Shown here piece after piece: positions 32,342-43,709 of a DNA stretch of 64,000 bases (position 1 is its first letter; the number at the start of each line of letters is the position of its first letter). The notes under the pieces were generated by a model. It made no database searches. It saw only the letters and a list, made by a program, of their open reading frames with translations, and was not told the DNA's origin. The DNA is from Elymus sibiricus (lineage: Eukaryota; Streptophyta; Magnoliopsida; Poales; Poaceae), in the NCBI GenBank assembly GCA_039707655.1, contig CM077671.1, positions 246,387,095-246,451,094 of the forward strand, written 5' to 3'. Made by a program: the position numbers and the translations under genes.

Positions 32342-33855
32342 TGAGGGATCACTAGAAGAGTGTCTAGAGGGGGGTGAATAGACTACTAGCAGGAATTTAA
32401 AACCTAACCTTTTCCCAAGTTAATTGGTTGGCAGATTTTAACAATTATAGCAAGTCTAGCACAGCCTACACATGCAAGTCAACAAGTATGGCAGCGGAAA
32501 GTAAAGACATTGCACATGGAAGTAAGGAGTTGAGATGGAGAGATCAAACGCATGAGGGACACGAAGATTTTTCCCGTGGTTCCGATAGGTGGTGCTATCG
32601 TACGTCCATGTTTATGGAGTCTTCAACCCACGAAGGGTAACGGTCGCGAGAGTCCACGGAGGGCTCCACCAATAAGGGTCCACGAAGTAGCAACCTTGAC
32701 TATTCCATAACGGCTTCCGTCCACGAAGGACTAGCCTCACTATGGGTAGATGTTCATGAAGTAGGCAATCTCCTTGCCCGTACAAACTTCTTGGTTCAAC
32801 TCCACAACACGAAGTAGGAGGCTCCCAAGCGACACCTAACCAATCTAGGAGGCACCACCCTCCAAAAGGTAATAGGCTCGGCAATGTCGATGAACTCCTT
32901 GCTCTTATGCTTCAAGATTATAGACTCCTCAACAATCACTCTCTCACGGATTTGGCTATGGTGGAAGAGATTAATTTGGTGGAAAGCAACTTGGGGAGAC
33001 TAGAGATCAAGATTCATATGGATGGAGTCGAATAGCTTGATCTCAACACATGAGTAGGTGTCTCTCTCTCAGAAAATAGGATGGGGCAAGTATGGAATAA
33101 TTCTAAGTGCTTCTCTTTCGAGTGGGTGGTGGTGAAGGGGTATATATAGGCATCCCCAAAAATCCAACCGTTACACATAAAGTGACCAACTCGGTGACAC
33201 CGAAGTATAAAACTCGGTGGTACCGAAGTGACCAAAAGGCGGCAACTTTTGAATCTCGGTGAGACCGATACATAACTCTCGGTGGTACCGATTAGGTGAC
33301 CAATGGTCAGATTGCACAACTCGGTGGCGCCGATCCAAAAAACTCGGTAAGACCGATTTTATGAAACGAGGTAACAGAAAGTTGGCAACTGAACTCGATG
33401 GCACTGATGCAGAATCGGTTGCACCGAATGGCTAGGGTTTGGCATGCGTCTGTGTGAGTTTGGGAATCGGTGGCACCGAGTGGGAATTGTTGGTTGCACC
33501 GATTTTCATGAATGGCTTGGACAGATTTTTGTGGAAGAGTTTGTGGGTGTTTTTGTTGACTATCACTTGTGCACGTGGGGCATCTTGTTCACCAACAGTA
33601 CCGTATCCCCTTTTAATAGTATTGGCTTTCCTATGGACTCAAAGTGATTTCTCACAAAGTAAAATGTAGAGTCCTCTTGCTTGAAGCTTTGCCAATCCAT
33701 TTCCTTGCATCTTGGGGTTTCTCCACAATCCTTTTTGCCAACCCATCTCTCTATGGACTTTCACCTGAAATACACTAGGTATAAATATTAGTCCAAGAGA
33801 CAATGTACGTTGTCATGAATTATCAAAACCACCAAGGGAGCATGTTGTGCTTCCA
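32342..33855 (-). repeat. Element E 3' LTR (1514 bp)
   Basis: On the + strand it begins TGAGGGATCACTAG and ends GTGCTTCCA. Contains a TATA-like run at about 33141-33148 and an array of palindromic motifs at 33190-33503. It closely matches 39875-41380 with scattered substitutions and small indels. Confidence 0.9.
33190..33503. repeat. Array of ~10 imperfect palindromes, TCGGTGNNACCGA type (left LTR)
   Basis: Copies such as CTCGGTGACACCGA, CTCGGTGGTACCGA and ATCGGTGGCACCGA occur about every 20-45 bases. They flank the TATA-like site within the LTR. The matching array in the other LTR is at 40713-41026. Four more degenerate copies lie in the internal region at 34939-35040. Confidence 0.75.
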
Positions 33856-33869
33856 ATCTCCCCCTTTTT
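33856..33869 (-). promoter_or_regulatory. Polypurine tract of element E
   Basis: - strand AAAAAGGGGGAGAT directly adjoining the 3' LTR. Many short CTCCCCCTTT runs further inside (34340-34640, 34860) are similar. Confidence 0.8.
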
Positions 33870-35878
33870 GGTAATTGATGACAACATACAATCAAAGCTT
33901 CAAATAAAGATATGCATAGATATAATGAAGACTTTGAAAGACACTTGACTTAGATTTTCTCCCCCTAAATGTGTGCAATCCCTTTAAAGGATAGTTGCTT
34001 TGGAATGCATGGACACACATATAGTGGAAGAGATATTATGAGTCATGTGTATCTTGGCTATATGCATCAAATATATATGAATGAGATGTATCCTTGTTCA
34101 AGACTTCACTCTTGCAAACAATATGTGCAAGAAGCAAGAGATCATCTTGATCAAAGATATGATGCATATACTTACCTTGAGTTCTTGAGCATTCTAGTAG
34201 TAGAAGCACACTTGAGAAAACAATGTTAGGAAACACAAGAGTATTCTACCAATCAAAAGCAATAGAGCTCAATAGTACCAAGATATGGAGAACATGTAGA
34301 AGGTAGTATTTCTTAAGATTGATATGTCTCCAAGAAAATTTAGAACTTTCTCCCCTTAGATATGAAAATAGTAGATCATCCTTTCCCTCTGAATCTTAGC
34401 ATGTAGATATTGGGATTGGATAGGGTGAGAAAATTCTAACATGAGTAGTCAAATGAAACACACATATTTTTCTCCCAAACATATTTTTCTCCCCCTACTT
34501 TGGTATTCTCCCCTTGTCTATATAAGCATAAGATTTGATATTCTCTTCACCCCCTTGATTATATCTCCCCCTTTGCATAAGCATGTATCTCCCCCTTTAG
34601 CTTTTGAAGCTTTGGTATTTCTCCCCCTTTGGCATTAATTTCCAAAAAGGTCCATACATAGGGTGAGACATAGGGATCATGGAGTTAGCAGGGATCCTTG
34701 AGAACAAGGGTCATAGAATGTAGGGATCATGGAAATGAAAATTATAGAGAGCATTAAAAACTGAGCGAATCATGGAAAATAATTTCTTCCCCTTTGGCTG
34801 ATCTGAGAGCTTGTAAGACTTCTCCTTCTTTGAGTCAAGGATCCTAGAATAGAGTTTCTCCCCCTTTTTTTAATAATAGTGGACCATCGAAGAAATGGAG
34901 AATTGCTAAGTTAACAAAGGATAGAAAAGATAGCAAAGTCGGTGGCTCCGAGGCAAATAATTCGGTGGAACCAAGATGTGTATTTGCAGCCTGTCTACAT
35001 AATCGGTAGAACCGAGTCATTTGGATCGGAGGCTCCGAGTAGTAAACAGAAACTTGGCAATGTTTTGGAAACTTGCAAATGAATTTGGAAAACTTGTAAC
35101 AAAGTGTCAAAAGGATCTTCAAAGGAAATACAAAAGACTTTACAAAGAAATATCAACTAGAGAAGATTTGAGTGGTCCCAAGAAATCTTGGAAATAAAGA
35201 ATGAACCAAACAAGATACTTAACTAGATGATGGTCGGTGACTAGGTCACCTATATTAGAGTATATTGACATAGGAGCCAAGCAAGAATACTTGATCATAG
35301 GTCATACTCATCGTTAAGCTCAAAATGGGGTTACCATTTTTCGATTAAGCATTTTAATGTCTTCATATCACTTGAGTTGCTTTATCTCATGACTCGGAGT
35401 AAAGCTTTTTCAAGGATATGAGTACATACCTTTGAGTGATGTTGATGACGTGGCTTGTAGGTGAACTTGTTGAGGATGCTCGAGGTTGATGAGGTTCATC
35501 TTGAGTTGGGAGCAATCCTTCTTGTGTTAGTACACTTATCACCTACATAGGTTAGTCAAGCAAGGAAGAACAATATATATCCATTTGACATGATACCAAT
35601 TGAGAATTAGCAAATATGATCACATCAATTATATGTCAAGGATATGGTTGAGTTGTCTTCTTCCTTCCATCATCAAGAGAGGTTGTGGATACTTGGCTAA
35701 GACAAGATTGCTTAAGATATGAGTTGATGGCAATCTTGTGAACAGTTGTTCTTCCAAGTACCTACAAAATCTTAGATGCAATACAAGGGAGCATAGAATT
35801 CCATGGTATGAGATAACATGTCAAGTGTATCATGGAAGTATCATGTAAGGTCATGCCCTTGCATGCAATCGAGTGAGT
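33870..35878 (-). other. Element E non-coding region between pol and 3' LTR
   Basis: About 2 kb with no supported ORF. SIRE-type elements can carry an extra ORF here, but none is readable. Rich in CTCCCCCTTT runs (purine-rich on the - strand). Holds four TCGGTGGNNCCGA palindromes at 34939-35040. Confidence 0.6.
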
Positions 35879-37534
35879 CTAGCTAAAGTTTGAAGCATCA
35901 AGGATGTTCAACTCACTCCTCAAGTGACAAAACACTTTCTCATCAAGTGGCTTAGTAAAGATATCAGCCAATTGCTTGTTAGTGCGAACATGCTTAAGAT
36001 TAATATCTCCTTTGGCAACATGATCACGAATGAAATGATGTCAAACTTGAATATGCTTAGTTCGAGAATGTTGCACAGGATTATGACCAATTTTAATAGC
36101 ACTTTCATTGTCACAAAGTAATGGAACATTTTTCACATGGATTCCATAATCCTTAAGCGTTTGTGTCATCCATAGCAATTGTGCACAGGATGACCCGGCA
36201 GCAATATACTCAGCTTCGGCGGTAGATAGAGATACCGAGTTTTGTTTCTTGGAGGACAAAGACACAAGAGATCTACCCAAAAATTGACAAGTACCCGAGG
36301 TGGATTTTCTATCAACCTTGTCACTGGCATAGTCCGAATCGGAATAGCCAACAAGGTTAAAGGAAGATCCCTTGGGATACCAAATGCCAAAGTTTGGTGT
36401 TTGTATCAAATATCTCACAATACGTTTCACGGCCAAAAGATGACACTCTTTAGGTGTGGCTTGATATCTAGAACACATGCAAACACTAAGCATAATATCG
36501 GGACGGGAGGCACATAGATATAGCAATGAACCAATCATAGATAGATAAACCTTTTGATCAACCGGTTCGTCCTCCTTGGTAAGGTCAATATGTCCGCTAG
36601 TAGGCATAGGAGTTTTCATACCTTTACACTCTTGCATGTTGAACTTCTTGATCAAGTCCTTGGTATACTTGGTTTGAGAGATGAAAGTTCCTTCTCTCGT
36701 TTGCTTGATTTGCAAACCAAGAAAGAATTTCAGCTCACACATCATGGACATCTCATACTTCTCGGACATCAACCTTCCAAATCTTTCACTAAATTGTGGG
36801 TTAGTAGATCCAAATATAATATCATCCACATAGATTTGGCACTCAAATAATTCACCATTAACTCTTTTAGTGGATAAGGTTGCATCAATTTTACCAATTT
36901 CAAAACCCTTTTCAATGAGAAACTTCGTTAAGCATTTATACCAAGCACGTGGAGCTTGCTTAAGACCATAAAGGGCTTTACGAAGCTTGTGGACATGATT
37001 AGGTTTCTTAGGATTCACAAAACCAGGGGGTTGTTTGACATAGACCTCTTCTTCAATCTTACCATTTAAAAAGGCACTTTTAATGTCCATTTGATAAAGC
37101 GTGATATCATGGTGATTAGCATAAGCAAGAAGAATGTGAATAGCTTCAAGTCTAGCGACGGGGGCATAGGTCTTACCGTAGTCCATACCTTCGACTTGCG
37201 TATATCCTTGGGCTACGAGACGCGCCTTGTTGCGTACGACTTGACCGTCTTCATCTTGCTTGTTCCGAAACACCCATTTGGTTCTGATGATGTTGTGCTC
37301 GTCCTTGGGCTTCTCCACGAGTGTCCACACTTTGTTCCTCTCGAAGTTGTGAATCTCTTCATGCATGGCGTTCACCCAATCCGGGTCTTCAAGAGCTTGT
37401 TCAACCTTCAAGGGTTCAATGCTAGAGATGAAAGAATAATGCTCACAAAAGTTAGCTAAGCGAGTTTTAGAGCGAGTGATTCTACCGGTTTGTATGTCAC
37501 CAAATATTTGGTTTAGAGGATGGTTCTTGGTCAC
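35879..37534 (-). pseudogene. Element E reverse transcriptase and RNase H, with nonsense codons
   Basis: Copia RT starting near [20 protein letters not shown], then [39 protein letters not shown] and the catalytic IYVDDIIFG (about 36830). RNase [10 protein letters not shown], then [23 protein letters not shown] and [13 protein letters not shown] at about 36041 interrupts the last stretch, which continues in the same frame ([22 protein letters not shown]) to a TAG at 35879-35881. Upstream, TGA codons near 37540 and 37697 separate this part from the integrase. All three are compatible with C:G-to-T:A changes. Confidence 0.8.
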
Positions 37535-37696
37535 TCTTGCTCAAACTCGGGGTAGCTTCGGCTTGTTGGATGGTGGAGCTTCTTCATCATCATCATCTCC
37601 TTCATCTTCGTTGTTGTTGAAGGTGCCATTTCCTTTAGGTGGTGGTGAAGGACGTTGTGGTGGATCTTCATGATGTACTTCATCCTCTTCATCTTG

Positions 37697-39859
37697 TCAT
37701 GTACCGCTTGTGGATGCCTTCATGTCGTGTTGAGGATCACCTTGACGTGAAGTAGGGGCTTCCACTTGAGTTGACGAAATACTTTCCTTCACCTCCATGG
37801 GACGAATCTTGCCGATGGACAAGTCTTGGATAGCTTCCGAAGGATCCTTATCTCCTACATCATTTGGCAATTGTTCGACTTGCGAACCATTAGATTCATC
37901 AAACTTCACATCTACCGTCTCTTCAACTTTTCGAGTGAAGTTGTTGTAGACACGGTAAGTGTGAGAGTTTGATCCGTAACCGAGTAGGAAACCTTCATGA
38001 GATTTAGGAGCAAATTTGGTACGACGATGCTTATCAAGAATGTAGCACTTTGAGCCGAATACCCGAAAGTATCCAACTTGGGGTTTGTTACCGGTGAGTA
38101 GCTCGTATGCCGTTTTACCGAGAAGCTTGTGCAAGTAGAGTCGGTTCGTGGCATGACATGCTGTTTCCACGGCTTCTGCCCAAAAGTGTCTTTGCGTCTT
38201 GTATTCGTCAAGCATCGTTCTTGCCATCTCAATAAGAGTTCGGTTCTTCCTCTCAACAACTCCATTTTGTTGAGGCGTGTACGTAGCCAAGAACTCATGT
38301 GAAACACCTTCTTCATCAAGAAAGGTATCTACATGGGTGTTCTTGAACTCCGATCCGTTATCGCTCCGAACCTTCTTGATCTTCACCTCAAACTGATTTT
38401 GCGCTTTGCGAGCGAAGTTCTTGAAGATCTTTTGTACCTGCGACTTATCATCAAGAAAGAATACCCATGTAAATCTGGAAAAATCATCAACTATAACTAG
38501 ACCGTAGGAATTTCCACCGAGACTCTTGTAAGCATTGGGACCAAAAAGATCCATGTGAAGTAACTCGAGTGGTCTCCTAGTGGTCATGATATTCTTTACG
38601 GGATGACTTCCACCTACTTGCTTTCCGGCTTGACAAGCACTACAAAGTCTATCTTTGTCAAAGATAACATCTTTAACACCAAGTATATGATCACCTTTGA
38701 TAAGCTTATCTAGATTACGCATGCCAACATATCCTAGTCTTCTATGCCAAAGCCAACCTTTAGAAGATTTTGCAATAAGACAAGTACGATGTTTGGATCT
38801 CTTAGTGAAATCGACAATATATAGATCACCTCTACGGAAACCGGTAAAGACCATGTTATGATTATCTTGAAAAAACACTTGGCAATCTACTTTCGTGAAT
38901 AGCACATTAAAACCAAAGTCAGCAAGTCTAGATACGGAAAGAAGATTGTAGCCAAGGGATTCAACAAGCATGACGTTTTGAATAGAGCTATCATGGGATA
39001 TGGCCACCTTACCAAGACCGAGTACCTTACCCTTGGAGTTGTCTCCAAAAGTTACATACCTTCGCGGTCCATGGTTTGGTGTGATCTCTTCAAACATCTC
39101 TCTATCTCCGGTCATATGATCGGTGCATCCACTATCGAGAATCCACTCTTTTCCTCCGGACATGTAATCCTTGAAGTTTTCCATAAGACTTAGGTTCTTC
39201 ATGATCTTCTCATGCTCGATGTCGAACAACTCATCTTCATCATAGTAGCCATGTTCCACATTGTCATCATCAAGCGGGAAATCCTCATCACAAGGTACAA
39301 GAGATTCGTTAGGGTTGTGATCATGACAATGTTCAAATTTATGAATTCGAATGGCTTCTACAATGATGTTGTTGACAGTTATGACATCTCCTTTAGCACG
39401 CATAAGATCTCTAAGCTCAAATAGATAGTCATCAAACTTTGGATCACTAGGCATCATTTTGTGAAAGACAATAGTTTTATGAAGAATTTCATCAAGATTA
39501 CTCAATGAGTAACTTGGATATCGTTTCTCCAAGTCATTCCACAAAGTATAAGCACATTCAACATTCTTCATTTGATTGAGCACTATCCTAGGCAATCCTC
39601 TAACGATAAGCTTAACAGTTCTAAGATTGCATAGCATATCAATTTCCTCTTTGTGTGTGGGATGTAAAGGATCAATGGGAGGTACATAGGGGCTCTTAAC
39701 ATACTTGCTTAAATGAAATTCATTGAATAGCTCAAGCATCTTATATTTCCATTGACTATAGTACTCCCCATCAAGAATAGGCACTGTACAACTCAAACTT
39801 CCTATACTAGACACATCCATCTTCCTCCACGGTGATGAGACCGATGCAATGGAGACCAA
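37697..39859 (-). pseudogene. Element E gag (truncated), protease and integrase
   Basis: An open frame of about 720 codons. A shortened copia gag (YYSQWKYKMLELF, ERYPSYSLSNLDEIL) is followed by an acidic stretch and directly by protease WILDSGCTDHMTG. No C-C-H-C knuckle lies between gag and protease, suggesting an in-frame internal deletion. Then the pre-integrase finger (WLWHRRLGYVGMRNLDKLI, CSACQAGK), integrase with D-D-E in LLHMDLFGP, VRSDNGSEF and VVERKNRTL, and YRVFGSKCYILDK-type C-terminal sequence. The frame ends at a TGA at 37697. Probably translated together with the RT part in an intact relative. Confidence 0.8.
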
Positions 39860-39860
39860 T

Positions 39861-39872
39861 GCTCTGATACCA
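39861..39872 (-). promoter_or_regulatory. Primer-binding site of element E (initiator tRNA-Met)
   Basis: - strand TGGTATCAGAGC, the standard plant copia primer site, two bases inside the 5' LTR. Confidence 0.9.
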
Positions 39873-39874
39873 AT

Positions 39875-41380
39875 TGAGGGATCACTAGAAGAGTGTCTAG
39901 AGGGGGGGTGAATAGACTACTAGGAGGAATTTAAAACCTAACCTTTTCCCAAGTTAATTCGTTGGCAGATTTTAACAATTATAGCAAGTCTAGCACAGCC
40001 TACACATGCAAGTCAACAAGTATGGCAGCGGAAAGTAAAGACATTGCACATGGAAGTAAGGAGTTGAGATGGAGAGATCAAACGCATGAGGGACACGAAG
40101 ATTTTTCCCGTGGTTCCGATAGGTGGTGCTATCGTACGTCCACGTTTATGGAGTCTTCAACCCACGAAGGGTAAAGGTCGCGGGCTCCACCCATAAGGGT
40201 CCACGAAGTAGCAACCTTGACTATTCCATAACGGCTTCCGTCCACGAAGGACTAGCCTCACTATGGGTAGATCTTCACGAAGTAGGTGATCTCCTTGCCC
40301 GTACAAACTTCTTGGTTCAACTCCACAACACGAAGTAGGAGGCTCCCAAGCGACACCTAACCAATCTAGGAGGCACCACCCTCCAAAAGGTAATAGGCTC
40401 GGCAATGTCGATGAACTCCTTGCTCTTGTGCTTCAAGATGATAGACTCCTCAACACACAATCACTCTCTCACAGATTTGGCTATGGTGGAAGAGATTGAT
40501 TTGGTGGAAAGCAACTTGGGGAGGCTAGAGATCAAGATTCATATGGATGGAGTGGAATAGCTTGATCTCAACACATGAGTAGGTGGCTCTCTCTCAGAAA
40601 ATAGGATGGGGCAAGTATGGAATAGTTCTGAGTGCTTCTCTTTCGAGTGGGTGGTGGTGAAGGGGTATATATAGGCATCCCCAAAAATCCAACCGTTACA
40701 CCTAAAGTGACCAACTCGGTGACACCGAAGTATAAAACTCGGTGGTACCAAAGTGACCAAAAGGCAGCAACTTTTGAATCTCGTTGAGACCGATACATAA
40801 CTCTCGGTGGTACCGATTACGTGACCAACGGTCAGATTGCCCAACTCGGTGATGCCGATCCAAAAAACTCGGTAAGACCGATTTTATGAAACGAGGTAAC
40901 AGAAAGTTGGCAACTGAACTCGGTGGCACCGATGCAGAATCTGTTGCACCGAATGGCTAGGGTTTGGCATGGGTCTGTCTGAGTTTGGGAATCGGTGGCA
41001 CCGAGTGGGAATTGTTGGTTGCACCGATTTTCATGAATGGCTTGGACAGACTTTTGCGGAAGGGTTTGTGGGTGTTTTTGGTGACTATCACTTGTGCACG
41101 TGGAGCATCTTGTTCACTAACAGTACCTTACCCCCTTTTAATAGTATTGGCTTTCCTATGGACTCAAAGTGATTTCTCACAAAGTAAAATGTAGAGTCCT
41201 CTTGCTTGAAGCTTTGCCAATCCATTTCCTTGCATATTGGGGTTTCTCCGCAATCCTTTTTGCCAACCCATCTCTCTATGGACTTTCACCTGAAATACAC
41301 TAGGTAGAAATATTAGTCCAAGAGACAATGTATGTTGTCATGAATTATCAAAACCACCAAGGGAGCATGTTGTGCTTTCA
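39875..41380 (-). repeat. Element E 5' LTR (1506 bp)
   Basis: Pair of 32342-33855, beginning TGAGGGATCACTAG and ending GTGCTTTCA on the + strand. Contains the TATA-like run near 40665 and the palindrome array 40713-41026. Confidence 0.9.
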
Positions 41381-41385
41381 GATGG

Positions 41386-41562
41386 CGTACGTGGGCCCGC
41401 GTTCGCGGATGTGTACATGCATTCCCACTATCACACATGGTCCACACATCCTCATCGTGCCCAATGGATGGGTCGGCGCACCTCCCACGGGTGCTAGACG
41501 GTTGACAAGAACTGGCTTTATAAAAGACAGAAATGCTCAAAGAAACGTTGGTACTTCATATA
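41386..41562. other. Continuation of the element E target sequence
   Basis: No gene. It includes CACGGGTGCTAGACGGTTG near 41490, matching the block at about 18605. Before E inserted, this sequence lay directly upstream of the coiled-coil ORF at 31343-32011. Confidence 0.45.
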
Positions 41563-41786
41563 TGTTAGGGGAAAAATTTGTTGCTTTTACATATGATTAG
41601 TGACTTAAAATTATAAATTAAAAACGAGAGAGAGGAGCGAATGATGGAACAGTTGTTTCATTGATTAAAGCTTAGGGTATTTATACCCTCATTACAAGGA
41701 GGTTACAAAGGAGGCGGTTTCCAAAACATGGCCACCAACATAGCATGGATTTACATTTAATTAACCTAATTAATTAATTCCTAACA
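41563..41786 (-). repeat. Candidate solo LTR of a small copia-like element (224 bp)
   Basis: - strand begins TGTTAGGAATTAATTAATTA and ends TTTTCCCCTAACA, with a palindromic TATA region GGGTATAAATACCC about 110 bases in. The ends suit a copia LTR, but flanking 5-mers (ATATA, AAAAT) do not match, so it may be rearranged. Confidence 0.5.
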
Positions 41787-41877
41787 AAAATGTCGATACG
41801 CAATAGTTCCACACAGTTATAATAAAATAGGCTAAAAGGAAGCGTTGGTGGCCTACCGACGACGGCCTGCTCCATGA

Positions 41878-42327
41878 TCAGCAGCACCCTTGCGCCCATT
41901 CATTCCGAGTGTCCAGACCCGCGACCACGATACACGTCTCCGCTTGCACAACTGCTCGCGTTGGGAGGCTTTTGGGGCTGCTAGGCCTCATCCAGTAGAG
42001 CTTGACACACCCGCGAAACCGCTCCATCTTCATGTCTTCCCACTTGAAGCGAGTTACACCCATGACCTGCCACCACAAGATTTCACGTTGGTATACCTCT
42101 ACTTTGCCGGGTACGTCATCTCCTCCGACAGCGTGCTCGAGCCTGGCCACATAAACATCAGGATCGACAATGACACGGCCGCCGCCGACCATGACGAAGC
42201 GGCACATAAACCCGCTCATCATTGAATCGCACAAGGCTTCTGCCCATTCTTGGCGGGGCATCAGGCTTTCGAAGGGCACCGGTGACGACGGCTCTTCGGG
42301 TGGGTCGTCGGTCATGCCGACAAGCAA
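41878..42327 (-). CDS. 149-residue hypothetical protein, unassigned
   Basis: Starts MLVGMTDDPPEEPSSPVPFE and includes EWAEALCDSMMSGFMCRFVM, a Gly/Val patch and WWQVMGVTRFKWEDMKMERF, ending EWAQGCC. It is GC-richer than its surroundings. No domain recognised. Probably a fragment of a transposon-related or captured gene, because it starts after in-frame stops and has no visible promoter. Confidence 0.3.
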   Translation of the reverse strand: MLVGMTDDPPEEPSSPVPFESLMPRQEWAEALCDSMMSGFMCRFVMVGGGRVIVDPDVYVARLEHAVGGDDVPGKVEVYQREILWWQVMGVTRFKWEDMKMERFRGCVKLYWMRPSSPKSLPTRAVVQAETCIVVAGLDTRNEWAQGCC

Positions 42328-42401
42328 CTCTGGATCTTTTGTCGGTGGATGGCAAGCAGCTCTTCATACTTCCTCTGCACTAAGACAATTATGCGCCCAA
42401 G

Positions 42402-43278
42402 TGATAGCCTGCAAGTGCACATGGTTTAGTTGTAGCCTTTTCGAAGTAAGAGTATCGATCCCATAGGGAGCACAGGAATCAGGCTTTTTCCCCTTGTAGA
42501 GAATTATGTAACTTTGTGCATGCAGATAATTGTAGACTTGAAGCAGAGTGAGAGCGGATTTAAATAAGATTTGAGTAAAATGGTGACTTGTAATTGAATA
42601 ACATGAAAGTAAATAAAAGACAAGAATGGTAAATGATGGTGAAACAACAGAATTAAAATGGTGTTCTCAAGGAGTCTGGAATCCCCATTGGTATGTTTCT
42701 AGTACTATTATGTGTAAGCATAGCATGGAGCGGATACTTGAGACACTGTTGACGATTATGCTGGGCGGAGCTGGGTACAAAACACTTTCTACTCATGGCA
42801 GACTTCGTGCCACGCACGCCACCATCATAGTCTCCCCTTGTGGATTACAACTCATGATAATTAAGGGTTTCCCCATGGACGCGGCCTCACTAAGGGTTCT
42901 CCATGATCCCCGGTCACTTGTAAAGGTTAGGAGCAGTAGGCTTTTACTTTAACCTCAAATTACCTCCACATTCCAAACCTATGCAAAGACAGTGATATAC
43001 TTAGTGGCCAACAAAGGCACAAATGTTGAGTGGGGCCCCTTCAGAACATTCACGAAGTAATTAAACTAAGTATTCAACAAAGGATCTCACATCCATAATA
43101 AACGTTTCAGATCCTACACATACCAAGGTTCATCCATATCCCTAAGAACTAGGGGTCTACTCACATATGGGAACAACAATCATCATGGTAATGGTAATGG
43201 AATACATGGACGGATGATTCAACCGGTACACCGAAGGATCCACTAGGGTTCTTGATGTTGCAGATGATAAGGATGCAG

Positions 43279-43310
<32 letters not shown>

Positions 43311-43440
43311 GTCGTTCCCCTCGCGGTGAGAGGAATCCCCTTCTTCTCCCGGTCGATCCTCCCTCTGCATGGGCTTCGGAGACTAGGGTTCTGCCTTCTG
43401 GATGTGTTTCTCGAGTCTCTGTTCGTCTGATTCACAATCC
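42402..43440 (-). repeat. Candidate solo gypsy LTR, decayed
   Basis: At 42402 TGATAGCCTGCAAGTGCACATGG is followed by GTTGTAGCCTTTTCGAAGTAAGAGT, the same layout as the + strand edge of element A's LTR (TGATAACCCACAAGT, GTTGTAGCCTCTTTCGACAAG). The downstream part, with spacing and GC-rich end similar to A's LTR, reaches about 43440. The right edge and TSD were not found. Confidence 0.45.
43276..43311. repeat. GAT microsatellite
   Basis: Run of about 12 GAT units with one GGT interruption. Confidence 0.9.
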
Positions 43441-43709
43441 GCTTCGACGGGGTGAAAATAGCTGATCCCCCGGAGGCGGCGGCGCGCCAAACGACCGCTC
43501 ATGCGAGCACGTGCGGTCGTATGGAACGCCGCCGTTCGCTCTGGAAGCGCGACGATGAATGTTTCTTTGGCCTTCTTGCTTCATTTTTTATGGAAAGTGT
43601 TTATCACCTTTAATACGTGATTCCACTGGCATTTTTAGGGATTTTCTCCATTAAATGAACATTGCTTCAAAAGACGTTACCTGAAGGATTATCAACAAAA
43701 ATAAGTGCG

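Larger units (their letters stand above)
32342..41380 (-). mobile_element. Element E: complete Ty1/copia retrotransposon (SIRE/Maximus-like)
   Basis: LTRs of 1514 and 1506 bp (32342-33855, 39875-41380) end in TG/CA and are flanked by a perfect TSD GATGG (32337-32341 and 41381-41385). A PBS matching initiator tRNA-Met (TGGTATCAGAGC on the - strand) and a PPT (AAAAAGGGGGAGAT) set the orientation as -. Domain order integrase before RT shows Ty1/copia. Pol is interrupted by nonsense codons and the gag zinc knuckle is missing, so this copy is not autonomous. The lineage assignment is tentative. Confidence 0.9.

Noticed and set aside
33014..33404. Frames inside the LTR of element E (also 40539-40929 and 33439-33669)
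   Set aside because: Occur identically in both LTRs, in promoter and palindrome sequence; not coding.
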